Source: Streptomyces sp. MMG1533 (GTDB lineage: Bacteria; Actinomycetota; Actinomycetes; Streptomycetales; Streptomycetaceae). From it: a stretch of 64,000 bases of DNA. The notes below the pieces were generated by a model. It was not told the DNA's origin. It did not search any database and worked only from the letters and a program-made list of their open reading frames with translations. Where the stretch lies: positions 40,599-104,598 of the forward strand of contig NZ_LGDG01000189.1 in assembly GCF_001279775.1 (NCBI RefSeq). Reading direction: 5' to 3'. Shown here one piece after another: positions 56,859 to 64,000 of the stretch. Positions within the stretch are counted from its first letter, which is position 1. Each line of letters starts with the position of its first letter. Made by a program: the position numbers and the translations under genes.

Positions 56859-57892
56859 ATCCGGCCCGCCTTGCGCTCGGTGACCAGCAGCCACAGCAGA
56901 TAGACGCCGCCGAGGACACCGGTGACCACGCCCACGGGCAGCTGGTCGGCGCCGAACGTGCGCTGCGAGATCCAGTCGGCGATGACCAGGAGGGCGGCGC
57001 CCATGCACAGGGACGGCACCAGGTTCGGGCCGGGCGAGCGGGTCAGGCGGCGGGCCAGCTGCGGCGCGGTGAGCGCCACGAAGCTGACGGGGCCGGCGGC
57101 CGCGGTGGCGGTCGCGGTGAGCAGGACGGCGGCCACCAACAGCAGCAGCCGTACGCGCTCGACGCGCACCCCGAGGGCGTACGACACGTCGTCGCCCATC
57201 TCCGTCATCCGCAGCCCGCGCCCGTTGGCGAGGACGAGCGGCACGAGCAGGGCGCACAGCACGAGCAGCGGCCAGACCTGGTCCCAGTCACGCCCGTTGA
57301 GCGATCCGGTCATCCAGACGACCGCGCGGGCGGCGTCGACGATGTCGGACACGGTGAGCAGATAGCCGTTGATCGCGGTGACGATCGCGGAGACACCGAT
57401 ACCGACCAGGACCAGTCGGTACCCGTGCACACCCCGCTTCCAGGCGAGCAGATAGATGGCCATTCCGGTCACCAGGCCACCCACGAGCGCGCCGAGAGTG
57501 ACCTGGGCGGCGCTTCCGGAGAACAGCACGATCATCACGAGCGCGCCGGCGGTCGCTCCCTGCCCGAGCCCGAGCACGTCCGGACTGCCCAGCGGATTGC
57601 GGGAGATGGCCTGGAACAACGCGCCTCCGAGCCCCAGCGAGGCGCCGACCAGGAGCCCGACGAGGACCCGCGGCAGCCGCAGCTCGTTGACGATGAACTC
57701 CTGTCCCGCGTTGCCGTCGCCGAAGAGCGTCTTGAGCACGTCGGCGGCCGGGATCGGGAAGTCGCCGGTGCCGATCAGCACGACGCTCGCGGCGAGCGCG
57801 GCGAGCAGCAGCAGGGCGACGACGGTGACGGTACGGACGTCCAGACGGAGCGAGAGCCCGCCCGGCGTCCTGATGGCACGGTTGGTCCTCAC
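56855..57892 (-). CDS. Iron-siderophore ABC permease (FecCD family), second subunit
   Basis: 345 residues, ten probable helices. Family marks: LRLPRVLVGLLVGASLGLGGALFQAISRNPLGSPDVLGLGQGA, GSLNGRDWDQVW, and PGPNLVPSLCMGAALLVIADWISQ. Pairs with the upstream permease. GTG 57892 overlaps the previous stop as GTGA; the frame upstream of it belongs to the first permease region and is not coding. Confidence 0.93.
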   Translation of the reverse strand: MRTNRAIRTPGGLSLRLDVRTVTVVALLLLAALAASVVLIGTGDFPIPAADVLKTLFGDGNAGQEFIVNELRLPRVLVGLLVGASLGLGGALFQAISRNPLGSPDVLGLGQGATAGALVMIVLFSGSAAQVTLGALVGGLVTGMAIYLLAWKRGVHGYRLVLVGIGVSAIVTAINGYLLTVSDIVDAARAVVWMTGSLNGRDWDQVWPLLVLCALLVPLVLANGRGLRMTEMGDDVSYALGVRVERVRLLLLVAAVLLTATATAAAGPVSFVALTAPQLARRLTRSPGPNLVPSLCMGAALLVIADWISQRTFGADQLPVGVVTGVLGGVYLLWLLVTERKAGRI

Positions 57893-58932
57893 AGCTGCGC
57901 CGTCCTCCGCCGTCGTACGAGATAGATGAAGACCGGGCCGCCGATGATCGCGGTGACGATGCCGACCTGGAGCTCCGAGGGCCGGGCGACGACCCGGCCG
58001 AGGACGTCGGCACCGAGCAGCAGCACCGGCGACAGGACGGTCGCGTACGGCAGGATCCAGCGCAGGTCGGGCCCGGTGAAGGACCGTACGACGTGCGGAA
58101 CCATCAGCCCGACGAACATGATCGGCCCGCACGCGGCGGTCGCCGCCCCGCACAGCACGGTCGCGGAGAGCATGGCCAGCGCCCGGGTGAGGTTCAGGTT
58201 GGCGCCGAGGGCCTTGGCGGTGTCGTCCCCCATCTCCATGGCGTTCAGCGGCCGGGCCAGCGAGAGCGCGAGGACGGTGCCCACCGCGAGGAACGGCAGC
58301 ACCTGGAGGATGGCCGAGTTGCTCGCCGAGGCCAGGGAACCGACGGTCCAGAAACGCATCCTGGCGAGCGCCGCATCGTCCATGATCATCACAGCTTGGA
58401 GGTAGCCGTAGAGCGCGGCACTGATCGCGGTGCCGGCGAGCGCCAGCCGCACCGGAGTCGCTCCGCGACTGCCGCCGAGGAACCAGACCAGCGCCCCGAC
58501 CGCGGCCGCGCCGACGAACGCGAACCAGACATACCCGCTCAGCGAGGTGACGCCGAAGAACGTGATGGCGGTGACGACCGCGGCGGACGCGCCCGCGTTG
58601 ATGCCGAGCAGTCCGGGGTCGGCCAGCGGATTGCGGGTGAGCGCCTGGAGCACGGCCCCGGACAGGCCGAGCGCGGCGCCGGCGAGCAGCCCCAGCACGG
58701 TCCGCGACAGCCGGTCCGCGACCACGACGTCGCCGTACGTGCCCGTGTCCTGGAACAAGCCGTGCCAGACCTGCCCCATGGACAACGCCTTCGCTCCGAT
58801 CGCGATGCTCGCCAGCGCGACGAGCACCAGGATCACCACGGAGCCGAGCAGCCCAATGGCTCGTATCGCCCGGCGGGTTGGGGGCGCGGGGGCGGTCTCC
58901 GCGCGCTGTTCGGGAGGACTGTCGACCAACAC
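57889..58932 (-). CDS. Iron-siderophore ABC permease (FecCD family), first subunit
   Basis: 347 residues: DRLSRTVLGLLAGAALGLSGAVLQALTRNPLADPGLLGINAGAS, GSLASASNSAILQ, and MVPHVVRSFTGPDLRWILPY. First gene of the unit. The GTG start at 58932 lies four bases from a DmdR/IdeR-like iron box, so the message is probably leaderless and repressed by iron. No binding-protein gene is adjacent. Confidence 0.93.
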   Translation of the reverse strand: MLVDSPPEQRAETAPAPPTRRAIRAIGLLGSVVILVLVALASIAIGAKALSMGQVWHGLFQDTGTYGDVVVADRLSRTVLGLLAGAALGLSGAVLQALTRNPLADPGLLGINAGASAAVVTAITFFGVTSLSGYVWFAFVGAAAVGALVWFLGGSRGATPVRLALAGTAISAALYGYLQAVMIMDDAALARMRFWTVGSLASASNSAILQVLPFLAVGTVLALSLARPLNAMEMGDDTAKALGANLNLTRALAMLSATVLCGAATAACGPIMFVGLMVPHVVRSFTGPDLRWILPYATVLSPVLLLGADVLGRVVARPSELQVGIVTAIIGGPVFIYLVRRRRTAQL

Positions 58933-58936
58933 GCAG

Positions 58937-58955
58937 TTAGGTTAGCCTACCCTCG
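58937..58955. promoter_or_regulatory. Iron box (DmdR/IdeR-type operator)
   Basis: TTAGGTTAGCCTACCCTCG matches the actinobacterial iron-box consensus TTAGGTTAGGCTAACCTAA at 15 of 19 positions, directly before the siderophore permease start. Confidence 0.85.
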
Positions 58956-59045
58956 CATTCAGCCACGATCCCGTGTCTCGAACGTTCCCGCGCTCACGGG
59001 TACACGCCTGAGCGGAGCCCCGCCCCGGGTGGCCGGCCCGACGGT

Positions 59046-60074
59046 TCACAAACCCAGTCGTGCCAGCGCCTTCCCCCCGTCCAGCTCGCACACACCCTCT
59101 CCGGCCGCCGTCCAGGCCGCCGCGCACAGCGCGCGCAACCCGTCCAGGGCCTCGCCGCCACCGTCGAGTTCCAGCCGCTCGGCACCGGCCCGCGCCGTCC
59201 AGCCACCACACCCGAAACCGTCGCCCTCTCCGGTGACCTCCGGCTGCCCGGTGAGCATCCCCCGCAGATCGGCGTCGACATACGTCGGCCGGTGCTGCGG
59301 CGGCGCGGCGAGCAACTGCGGTCCGTCCGTCACCCCGGTCAGGACGAGCAGCGAGTCCACGCCTCCGTTGAACGCGCCCTCGATGTCCGTGTCCAGCCGG
59401 TCCCCGACCACCAGCGGGCGCTCGGCACCGGTCCGCAGGACCGTCTCCCGGTGCATGGGCGGCAACGGCTTGCCCGCCACCTGCGGCTCGGCACCCGTGG
59501 CGATCCGCACGACCTGCACGGCCGCGCCGTTGCCCGGAGCGATCCCGCGCGCACTGGGAATCGTCAGGTCGGTGTTGGACGCGAACCACGGCACCCCGCG
59601 CGCGATGGCGTAACACGCCTCCGCGAAACGCCCCCACGCCAACTCGGGCCCGCCGTACCCCTGTACGACCGCCACCGGATCGTCGTCCGCCGACTCCACC
59701 GGCTCGAGCCCGCGCTCGCGCAGCGCCACCCGCAGCCCTTCCCCGCCGATCACCAGCACGCGCGCACCCGCCGGCACCTGCTCGGCGATCAGCCGGGCGA
59801 CCGCCTGCGCGGAGGTGATGACGTCCGACGCCCCCGTCGGTATGCCCAACTCGGTGAGGTGGTCGGCCACGGCATCAGGCGTCCGCAGCGCGTTGTTGGT
59901 GACGTACGCGAGATGCATCCCGCCCGCGCGCGCGGTGGCGAGCGACTCCACCGCATACGCGATCGCGTTCCCGCCCGCGTACACCACCCCGTCCAGGTCG
60001 AGCAGCGCCGTGTCGTACGCCTCGCTCAGGGCCTGCCCACTGCCCTCGGGCTTCGTCCTGACGCCCTGGCTCAT
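59046..60074 (-). CDS. HAD-IIA family phosphatase (NagD-like)
   Basis: 342 residues. HAD motif 1 YDTALLDLDGVVYAG, motif 2 region YVTNNALRTPDAVADHL, cap domain about 80-190, and motifs 3/4 VAGKPLPP...PLVVGDRLDTDIEGAFNGGVDSLLVLTG. Mycobacterial homologue Rv1692 acts on glycerol 3-phosphate; a similar small phosphate ester is likely. About 70 extra C-terminal residues (GFGCGGWTARAGAERLELDGGG) follow. ATG 60074, GAGGAG 10 bases upstream. Confidence 0.9.
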   Translation of the reverse strand: MSQGVRTKPEGSGQALSEAYDTALLDLDGVVYAGGNAIAYAVESLATARAGGMHLAYVTNNALRTPDAVADHLTELGIPTGASDVITSAQAVARLIAEQVPAGARVLVIGGEGLRVALRERGLEPVESADDDPVAVVQGYGGPELAWGRFAEACYAIARGVPWFASNTDLTIPSARGIAPGNGAAVQVVRIATGAEPQVAGKPLPPMHRETVLRTGAERPLVVGDRLDTDIEGAFNGGVDSLLVLTGVTDGPQLLAAPPQHRPTYVDADLRGMLTGQPEVTGEGDGFGCGGWTARAGAERLELDGGGEALDGLRALCAAAWTAAGEGVCELDGGKALARLGL

Positions 60075-60146
60075 TCCGCATCGCTCCTCGTTCGCTCGCT
60101 TTCCCCCGATCATCGCGCATACCACTGACACACGTACGATGCCGGG

Positions 60147-61439
60147 ATGAACACAGCGGGTCACTCGGAAGCAACGGCGCGCCGAGGCCTGGAACTCACC
60201 CCGTTCCGAGGCCTGCGCTACGACCCCGACCGGGTCGGCAGCCTGGCCGCCGTGACCTCCCCGCCGTATGACGTCGTGGTCCGCCCCGACGGCCTGCACC
60301 ACCTCCAGTCCGCCGACCCGTACAACATCGTCAGGCTGATCCTGCCCCAGGCCGCCACTCCCAGCGTCCGCAATGAACAGGCCGCGGACACCCTGCGCCG
60401 CTGGCTGTCCGAGGGCGTCCTGACCGCCGACGCCGAGCCGGGCCTGTACGTCTACGAGCAGCGCGACGGCCACGGCCTGCTCCAGCGCGGCATCATAGGC
60501 GCCCTGCGCCTGTCGGAGCCCTCTGAGGGCGTCGTCCTGCCCCACGAGGACGTCATGCCGCACGTGGTCGCAGACCGCGCCGGGCTGATGCGTGCCACTT
60601 CCGCGAACCTGGAGCCCCTGCTCCTGACGTACCGCGGAAATGGTTCAGCCTCCGCCACAGCCGACGTCATCGAGCGCACCGCAGCACAGCCCCCGTTGCT
60701 CGCCACCACCACGGAGGACGGCTTCAGCCACCGGCTGTGGTCGGTCGCCGACCCCGCCGACCTGGCCCGTATCCGCTCCGACCTGGCCCACCATCAGGCC
60801 CTGATCGCCGACGGCCACCACCGCTGGGCCACCTACCGGCGTCTACGCGCGGAGCACCCTTCCCCCAGCCCCTGGGACTACGGCCTGGTCCTCCTCGTCG
60901 ACACGGCCCGCTACCCCCTGCGCGTCCGCGCCATCCACCGCCTCCTGCACGGCCTGCCGGTCGCGGAGGCCGTGGCGCCGCTGGAGGGACTCTTCCGCGT
61001 CCGCCACCTGGACGTCCCGCTGACCGAGGCCCTGGACGCCCTGGCCGACGCGGCCTGCGCGGGCAACGCCTTCCTGCTGGCCGGCGACGGCACCTTCCAC
61101 CTCGTCGACCGCCCGGACCCGGCCCTGCTCGCCCGCACCATCCCCACGGACCGCCCGGCGGCCTGGCGCACTCTGGACGCGACGGTCCTGCACTCCACCC
61201 TCCTCGATCACGTCTGGCACATCCCCGAGGACTCCCCCGCCCACATCGCCTACATCCACGACACGGCCGCCACAGTCGAGAAGGCGGAACGCGACGGCGG
61301 TACGGCGATCCTGATGCACCCCGTCCGCGAGGAGGTCGTACGCGACCTCGCCCGCCAGGGCGTCACGATGCCCCGCAAGTCGACGTCGTTCGGCCCGAAA
61401 CCGGCCTCGGGCCTGGTGCTGCGCGCACTGGACGTGTGA
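60147..61439 (+). CDS. DUF1015 family protein
   Basis: 430 residues. DUF1015 signatures: LTPFRGLRYDPDRVGSLAAVTSPPYDV at the N-terminus, VVLPHEDVMPHVVADRA, and ALIADGHHRWATYRRLRAEHP. Widely conserved, cytoplasmic, biochemical role uncertain to me. ATG 60147 lies six bases after TACGAT, so probably leaderless. Divergent from the HAD gene; ends at a strong shared terminator. Confidence 0.88.
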   Translation: MNTAGHSEATARRGLELTPFRGLRYDPDRVGSLAAVTSPPYDVVVRPDGLHHLQSADPYNIVRLILPQAATPSVRNEQAADTLRRWLSEGVLTADAEPGLYVYEQRDGHGLLQRGIIGALRLSEPSEGVVLPHEDVMPHVVADRAGLMRATSANLEPLLLTYRGNGSASATADVIERTAAQPPLLATTTEDGFSHRLWSVADPADLARIRSDLAHHQALIADGHHRWATYRRLRAEHPSPSPWDYGLVLLVDTARYPLRVRAIHRLLHGLPVAEAVAPLEGLFRVRHLDVPLTEALDALADAACAGNAFLLAGDGTFHLVDRPDPALLARTIPTDRPAAWRTLDATVLHSTLLDHVWHIPEDSPAHIAYIHDTAATVEKAERDGGTAILMHPVREEVVRDLARQGVTMPRKSTSFGPKPASGLVLRALDV

Positions 61440-61444
61440 CACAC

Positions 61445-61481
61445 GAAAGGGCGGGACCCGGTCATGGGGTCCCGCCCTTTC
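61445..61481. terminator. Bidirectional terminator, DUF1015 / RGG-repeat gene
   Basis: Perfect 15-bp arms GAAAGGGCGGGACCC (61445-61459) and GGGTCCCGCCCTTTC (61467-61481), between convergent genes. Confidence 0.88.
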
Positions 61482-61492
61482 ACTCACGGACG

Positions 61493-63577
61493 TCAGTCCT
61501 TGGTGTCGTCCTTGTCGTCCTCAGCGGCCTCGGTGTCCTCAGCGGCCTCGACAGCCTGCGCGGGTGCGTCGTGGGACTCAGCGTCGTCCGCACCCTCACC
61601 CTCGCTCTCGCTCTCGCTCTCGTCGAAGGCATCGACGAACGCCACACCGTCCAGCTCGGCAAGCCGGTCCGACGCGTCCGTGCTGCTGTCCTTGTCGGCC
61701 TCCACGGCCTTCGCGAACCACTCCCGCGCCTCACCCTCGCGCCCGGCAGCCAGCAGTGCGTCCGCGTACGCGTACCGCAGCCGCGCGGTCCACGGCTGCA
61801 CGGAGTTGGACGCCAGCTCGGGGCTCTGCAGCGTCACGATGGCCGCGTCGATCTGCTCCATGTCACGCCGAGCGCCGGCCGCGACGAGCCGCATCTCGAC
61901 CTGCCCGGCCTTGTCCAGCTTGTGCACCTCGGGCGCGCCGGCCATGTCCAGCGCCTTCTCCGGCCTCCCGAGCCCGCGCTCGCAGTCCGCCATGACGGGC
62001 CACAGGTCGACACTGCCGGTCATCCGTCGCGCGGCCCGGAACTCCGCAAGCGCCTCGCTGTACTTCTGGTTCGCGTACGCCGCGAACCCGCCGGCCTCCC
62101 GTACCGCGGCGACGCGCGACGCCAGCCGCAGGGCCACCTTCGAGTACGCGTACGCCGTCTCGGGGTCCTCGTCGATGAGCCGCGCCACCATCACCAGGTT
62201 CTTGGCGACATCCTCAGCGAGCCCCTTCGGCAGACTCTGCAGTTCCTGCCGTACGTCCTTGTCGATCTCCTCGCCCGTGACGTCCTCCGGGATCGGCAGC
62301 CGCCTGATCGGCTCCCGGTCGCGGTCGCGCTCGTCCCGGAAACGCCCGCCACCACGCCGGTCGTCGCCGCCGCGCCGGTCGTCACGGCCACGGAAGCCGC
62401 CGGGACGTCCACCACGGTCGTCACGCCCACGGTCGTCACGCCGCGGTCCACGAGGGCCGCCGCGGTCGTCCCGACCACGGAACCCACCGCGCTCGCCGCC
62501 CCGGTCTCCACGGCTGTCGTCGCGCCGATCGTCCCGACGGAAACCACCGCGGTCCCCACGGTCGTCACCACGGTGGTCGTCCCGACGGTCATCACGGCGG
62601 AAACCACCGCGATCGCCGCGATCGCCGCGATCGCCACGATCGTCACGGCGGAAACCGCGGTCCCGGTCGTCGCTGCGGAGGGAGGGACGGTCACGGTCGT
62701 CACGGCGGAAACCGCCTCGGTCACCACCATCACGGCGATCATCCCGCCGGTCATCACGACGGTCGTCCCGCCGGTCATCACGACGACCATGGCCACCACG
62801 GTCGTCGTCACGCCGGCCGCCGAACCCACCACGATTGTCGTCGCGACGGAACCCACCGCGGTTGTCGTCCCGACGCTCTACTCGCTCCCCACGATCGCCA
62901 CGGTCGTCACGTCGGAAGGTGGGACGGTCACCATCACGCCGGAAGCCACGATCGCGGTCGTCGCGACGCGGACCCGCAGGACGGTCATCGCGACGCGGAC
63001 CCGCAGGACGGTCATCGCGACGCGGACCCGCAGGACGGTCGTCACGACGCGGACCCGCAGGACGGTCGTCACGACGCGGACCCGCAGGACGGTCGTCACG
63101 ACGCGGACCCGCAGGACGGTCGTCACGACGGAACGCCGGACGAGGCCCACGGTCGCCCTCTCGCCGGTCATCACGCCGATCGTCACGCCGACCGCCGCTG
63201 TACCCACCACGGTTGTCGTCGCGACGGAACCCACCGCGATCCCCACGGTCATCGCCCCGACGGTCATCGCGGCGGTCGTCCCGACGCGGGGCCCCTCCGC
63301 GATTGTCGTCACGGCGGAAACCACCGCGGTCCCCACGGTCCCCGCCATCACGACGATCATCGCGACGGCCGTAACTACCGCGGTCGTTACTACCGCGGTC
63401 GCTACTGGCACGGTCGCTACTGGCACGGTCCGAACCGCCACGATCATTGTCCCGGCGGTCGTTGTCGCGACGGAAGCCGCCACGGTCTCCGCGGTAGCCG
63501 CCCCGGTCGCCGCGGTCACCACTGTCCCGTCGCCGCGGGTCGCGCTCCGGTCGGTCGTCGGGAGAGTTGGTGGACAT
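61493..63577 (-). CDS. Arg/Asp/Gly-repeat protein with C-terminal helical-repeat domain
   Basis: 694 residues from ATG 63577 (AGGAG seven bases upstream; upstream frame to 63805 runs through the 5S region and is rejected). Residues about 1-435 are RGG-like low complexity (RGDRGGFRRDD, RRDDRPAGP six times), highly charged and likely disordered, able to bind RNA. About 440-650 is a tetratricopeptide-like domain (DVAKNLVMVARLIDEDPETAYAYSKVAL; EWFAKAVEADKDSS), and the C-terminus is acidic (DESESESEGEG). It follows the rRNA operon on the same strand behind a strong terminator. A ribosome-related role is possible but unproven. Confidence 0.85.
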   Translation of the reverse strand: MSTNSPDDRPERDPRRRDSGDRGDRGGYRGDRGGFRRDNDRRDNDRGGSDRASSDRASSDRGSNDRGSYGRRDDRRDGGDRGDRGGFRRDDNRGGAPRRDDRRDDRRGDDRGDRGGFRRDDNRGGYSGGRRDDRRDDRREGDRGPRPAFRRDDRPAGPRRDDRPAGPRRDDRPAGPRRDDRPAGPRRDDRPAGPRRDDRPAGPRRDDRDRGFRRDGDRPTFRRDDRGDRGERVERRDDNRGGFRRDDNRGGFGGRRDDDRGGHGRRDDRRDDRRDDRRDDRRDGGDRGGFRRDDRDRPSLRSDDRDRGFRRDDRGDRGDRGDRGGFRRDDRRDDHRGDDRGDRGGFRRDDRRDDSRGDRGGERGGFRGRDDRGGPRGPRRDDRGRDDRGGRPGGFRGRDDRRGGDDRRGGGRFRDERDRDREPIRRLPIPEDVTGEEIDKDVRQELQSLPKGLAEDVAKNLVMVARLIDEDPETAYAYSKVALRLASRVAAVREAGGFAAYANQKYSEALAEFRAARRMTGSVDLWPVMADCERGLGRPEKALDMAGAPEVHKLDKAGQVEMRLVAAGARRDMEQIDAAIVTLQSPELASNSVQPWTARLRYAYADALLAAGREGEAREWFAKAVEADKDSSTDASDRLAELDGVAFVDAFDESESESEGEGADDAESHDAPAQAVEAAEDTEAAEDDKDDTKD
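62957..63132. repeat. Six 27-bp tandem coding repeats
   Basis: Units ending GACGCGGACCCGCAGGACGG encode RRDDRPAGP on the minus strand, six copies in two near-identical subtypes (the earlier with GTCATCGC, the later with GTCGTCAC), indicating recent expansion. Confidence 0.85.
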
Positions 63578-63650
63578 CGGTGACTCCTGTCTTCGGTACT
63601 GCAAGTCATTCTCGCGCAGCCGGGTACCCGGCGCGCTCCGGAAAAACAAA

Positions 63651-63694
63651 AAGGACCCCTGGCCCCAGCTGAACGCTGGGGACCAGGGGTCCTT
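63651..63694 (-). terminator. Intrinsic terminator of the rRNA operon
   Basis: Arms 63651-63669 and 63675-63694 pair with one bulged base; on the minus strand the stem is followed by TTTTTGTTTTT, an unusually clear U-tract for a high-G+C genome. About 10 bases past 5S. Confidence 0.92.
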
Positions 63695-63703
63695 CCAAAG
63701 ATT

Positions 63704-63822
63704 GTTCGGCGGCGTCCTACTCTCCCACAGGGTCCCCCCTGCAGTACCATCGGCGCTGTAAGGCTTAGCTTCCGGGTTCGAAATGTAACCGGGCGTTTCC
63801 CTCACGCTATAACCACCGAAAC
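63704..63822 (-). rRNA. rrf: 5S ribosomal RNA
   Basis: On the minus strand the gene begins GTTTCGGTGGTTATAGCG and ends GAGAGTAGGACGCCGCCGAAC, with the conserved CGAACCCGGAAGCTAAGCC centre: a complete Streptomyces-type 5S rRNA of about 119 bases. Ends may differ by one or two bases. Confidence 0.97.
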
Positions 63823-63916
63823 CCTATTGGTTTCGAGCGAACAAGCACACTTTTCAGTTGGTGTTCTGCTCTAAGCCGGCAACGGTCGTTGCCTCAGAAC
63901 TAACACAGTGGACGCG

Positions 63917-64000
63917 AGCAACTGAGGACAAGCCCTCGGCCTATTAGTACCGGTCACCTCCACACGTTACCGTGCTTCCAGATCCGGCCTATCAACCCAG
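63917..64000 (-). rRNA. rrl: 23S ribosomal RNA, 3' end only
   Basis: The minus strand reads CTGGGTTGATAGGCCGGATC ... GACCGGTACTAATAGGCCGA GGGCTTGTCC, the conserved 3' end of 23S rRNA. The rest lies right of the window. The exact 3' end is approximate. A spacer of about 94 bases separates it from 5S. Confidence 0.93.

Noticed and set aside
62957..63132. Regular 27-bp repeats that could suggest a CRISPR array
   Set aside because: Units are directly adjacent with no unique spacers and encode RRDDRPAGP in frame inside a large gene; no cas genes nearby.
60737..63583. A 948-codon rightward open frame rich in Val/Thr
   Set aside because: It runs through the end of the DUF1015 gene and antisense to the repeat-protein gene. 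The Arg/Asp/Gly repeats leave several frames open; it has no ribosome site and spans a strong terminator.

Overview
The window is a stretch of a Streptomyces-type chromosome core: about 70% G+C, strong third-position G/C bias, many GTG/TTG starts, translationally coupled stop/start overlaps (ATGA, GTGA, TTGA), leaderless starts, and typical actinobacterial families (SepF-like protein, Rpf-LysM proteins, SCP2 protein, TlyA, F420-type LLM oxidoreductase, DmdR/IdeR-like iron box). Gene order resembles the known Streptomyces neighbourhood der-plsC-cmk-tyrA-aroH ... scpB-scpA-parA-ald ... pyrG ... recN-nadK-tlyA. I see no prophage, insertion sequence, CRISPR array, tRNA or antibiotic cluster.

1-20 kb is the more variable part. 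It holds a partial DUF5685 gene, a sepF paralogue (sflA type), an acyl-CoA dehydrogenase under a TetR-like operator, a DHA2 exporter, a GT-C mannosyltransferase-like protein and a PAP2 phosphatase. An orphan cytochrome c oxidase subunit I follows, overlapping a convergent WYL regulator. Next comes a branched-chain-amino-acid-type ABC transporter split into divergent units (binding protein plus lipoprotein one way; fused LivH-LivM-LivG and LivF the other), then two Rpf-like transglycosylase/LysM genes and two Streptomyces-type hypotheticals.

20-31.8 kb: the aroH-tyrA-cmk-plsC-der group (aromatic amino acids, CMP kinase, lipid acylation, ribosome GTPase). It is followed by a three-gene secreted protein / polytopic membrane protein / Tat-Rieske lipoprotein unit, then a coupled Nudix-regulator/ADP-ribosylglycohydrolase operon behind a large palindrome. 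Last is an ECF sigma factor / mycothiol-isomerase-like / MFS exporter operon.

31.9-43 kb: a chromosome-segregation operon (ParA, ribbon-helix-helix-like protein, ScpA, ScpB, RluB-type pseudouridine synthase), alanine dehydrogenase, a STAND/TPR protein, and pyrG with a Nudix hydrolase. 43-50.5 kb: GH15 glucosidase/trehalase, FAD oxidoreductase, a divergent LLM/PucR pair and a GT4 glycosyltransferase.

50.7-61.4 kb: a MraY-like membrane protein, recN, nadK, tlyA and a small acidic protein in one direction, the SCP2 gene divergently, an iron-box-controlled siderophore ABC permease/ATPase set, a HAD-IIA phosphatase and a DUF1015 gene. The right edge holds a large Arg/Asp/Gly-repeat protein with a C-terminal helical domain and the 3' end of an rRNA operon (5S and end of 23S) read leftward with a strong intrinsic terminator.
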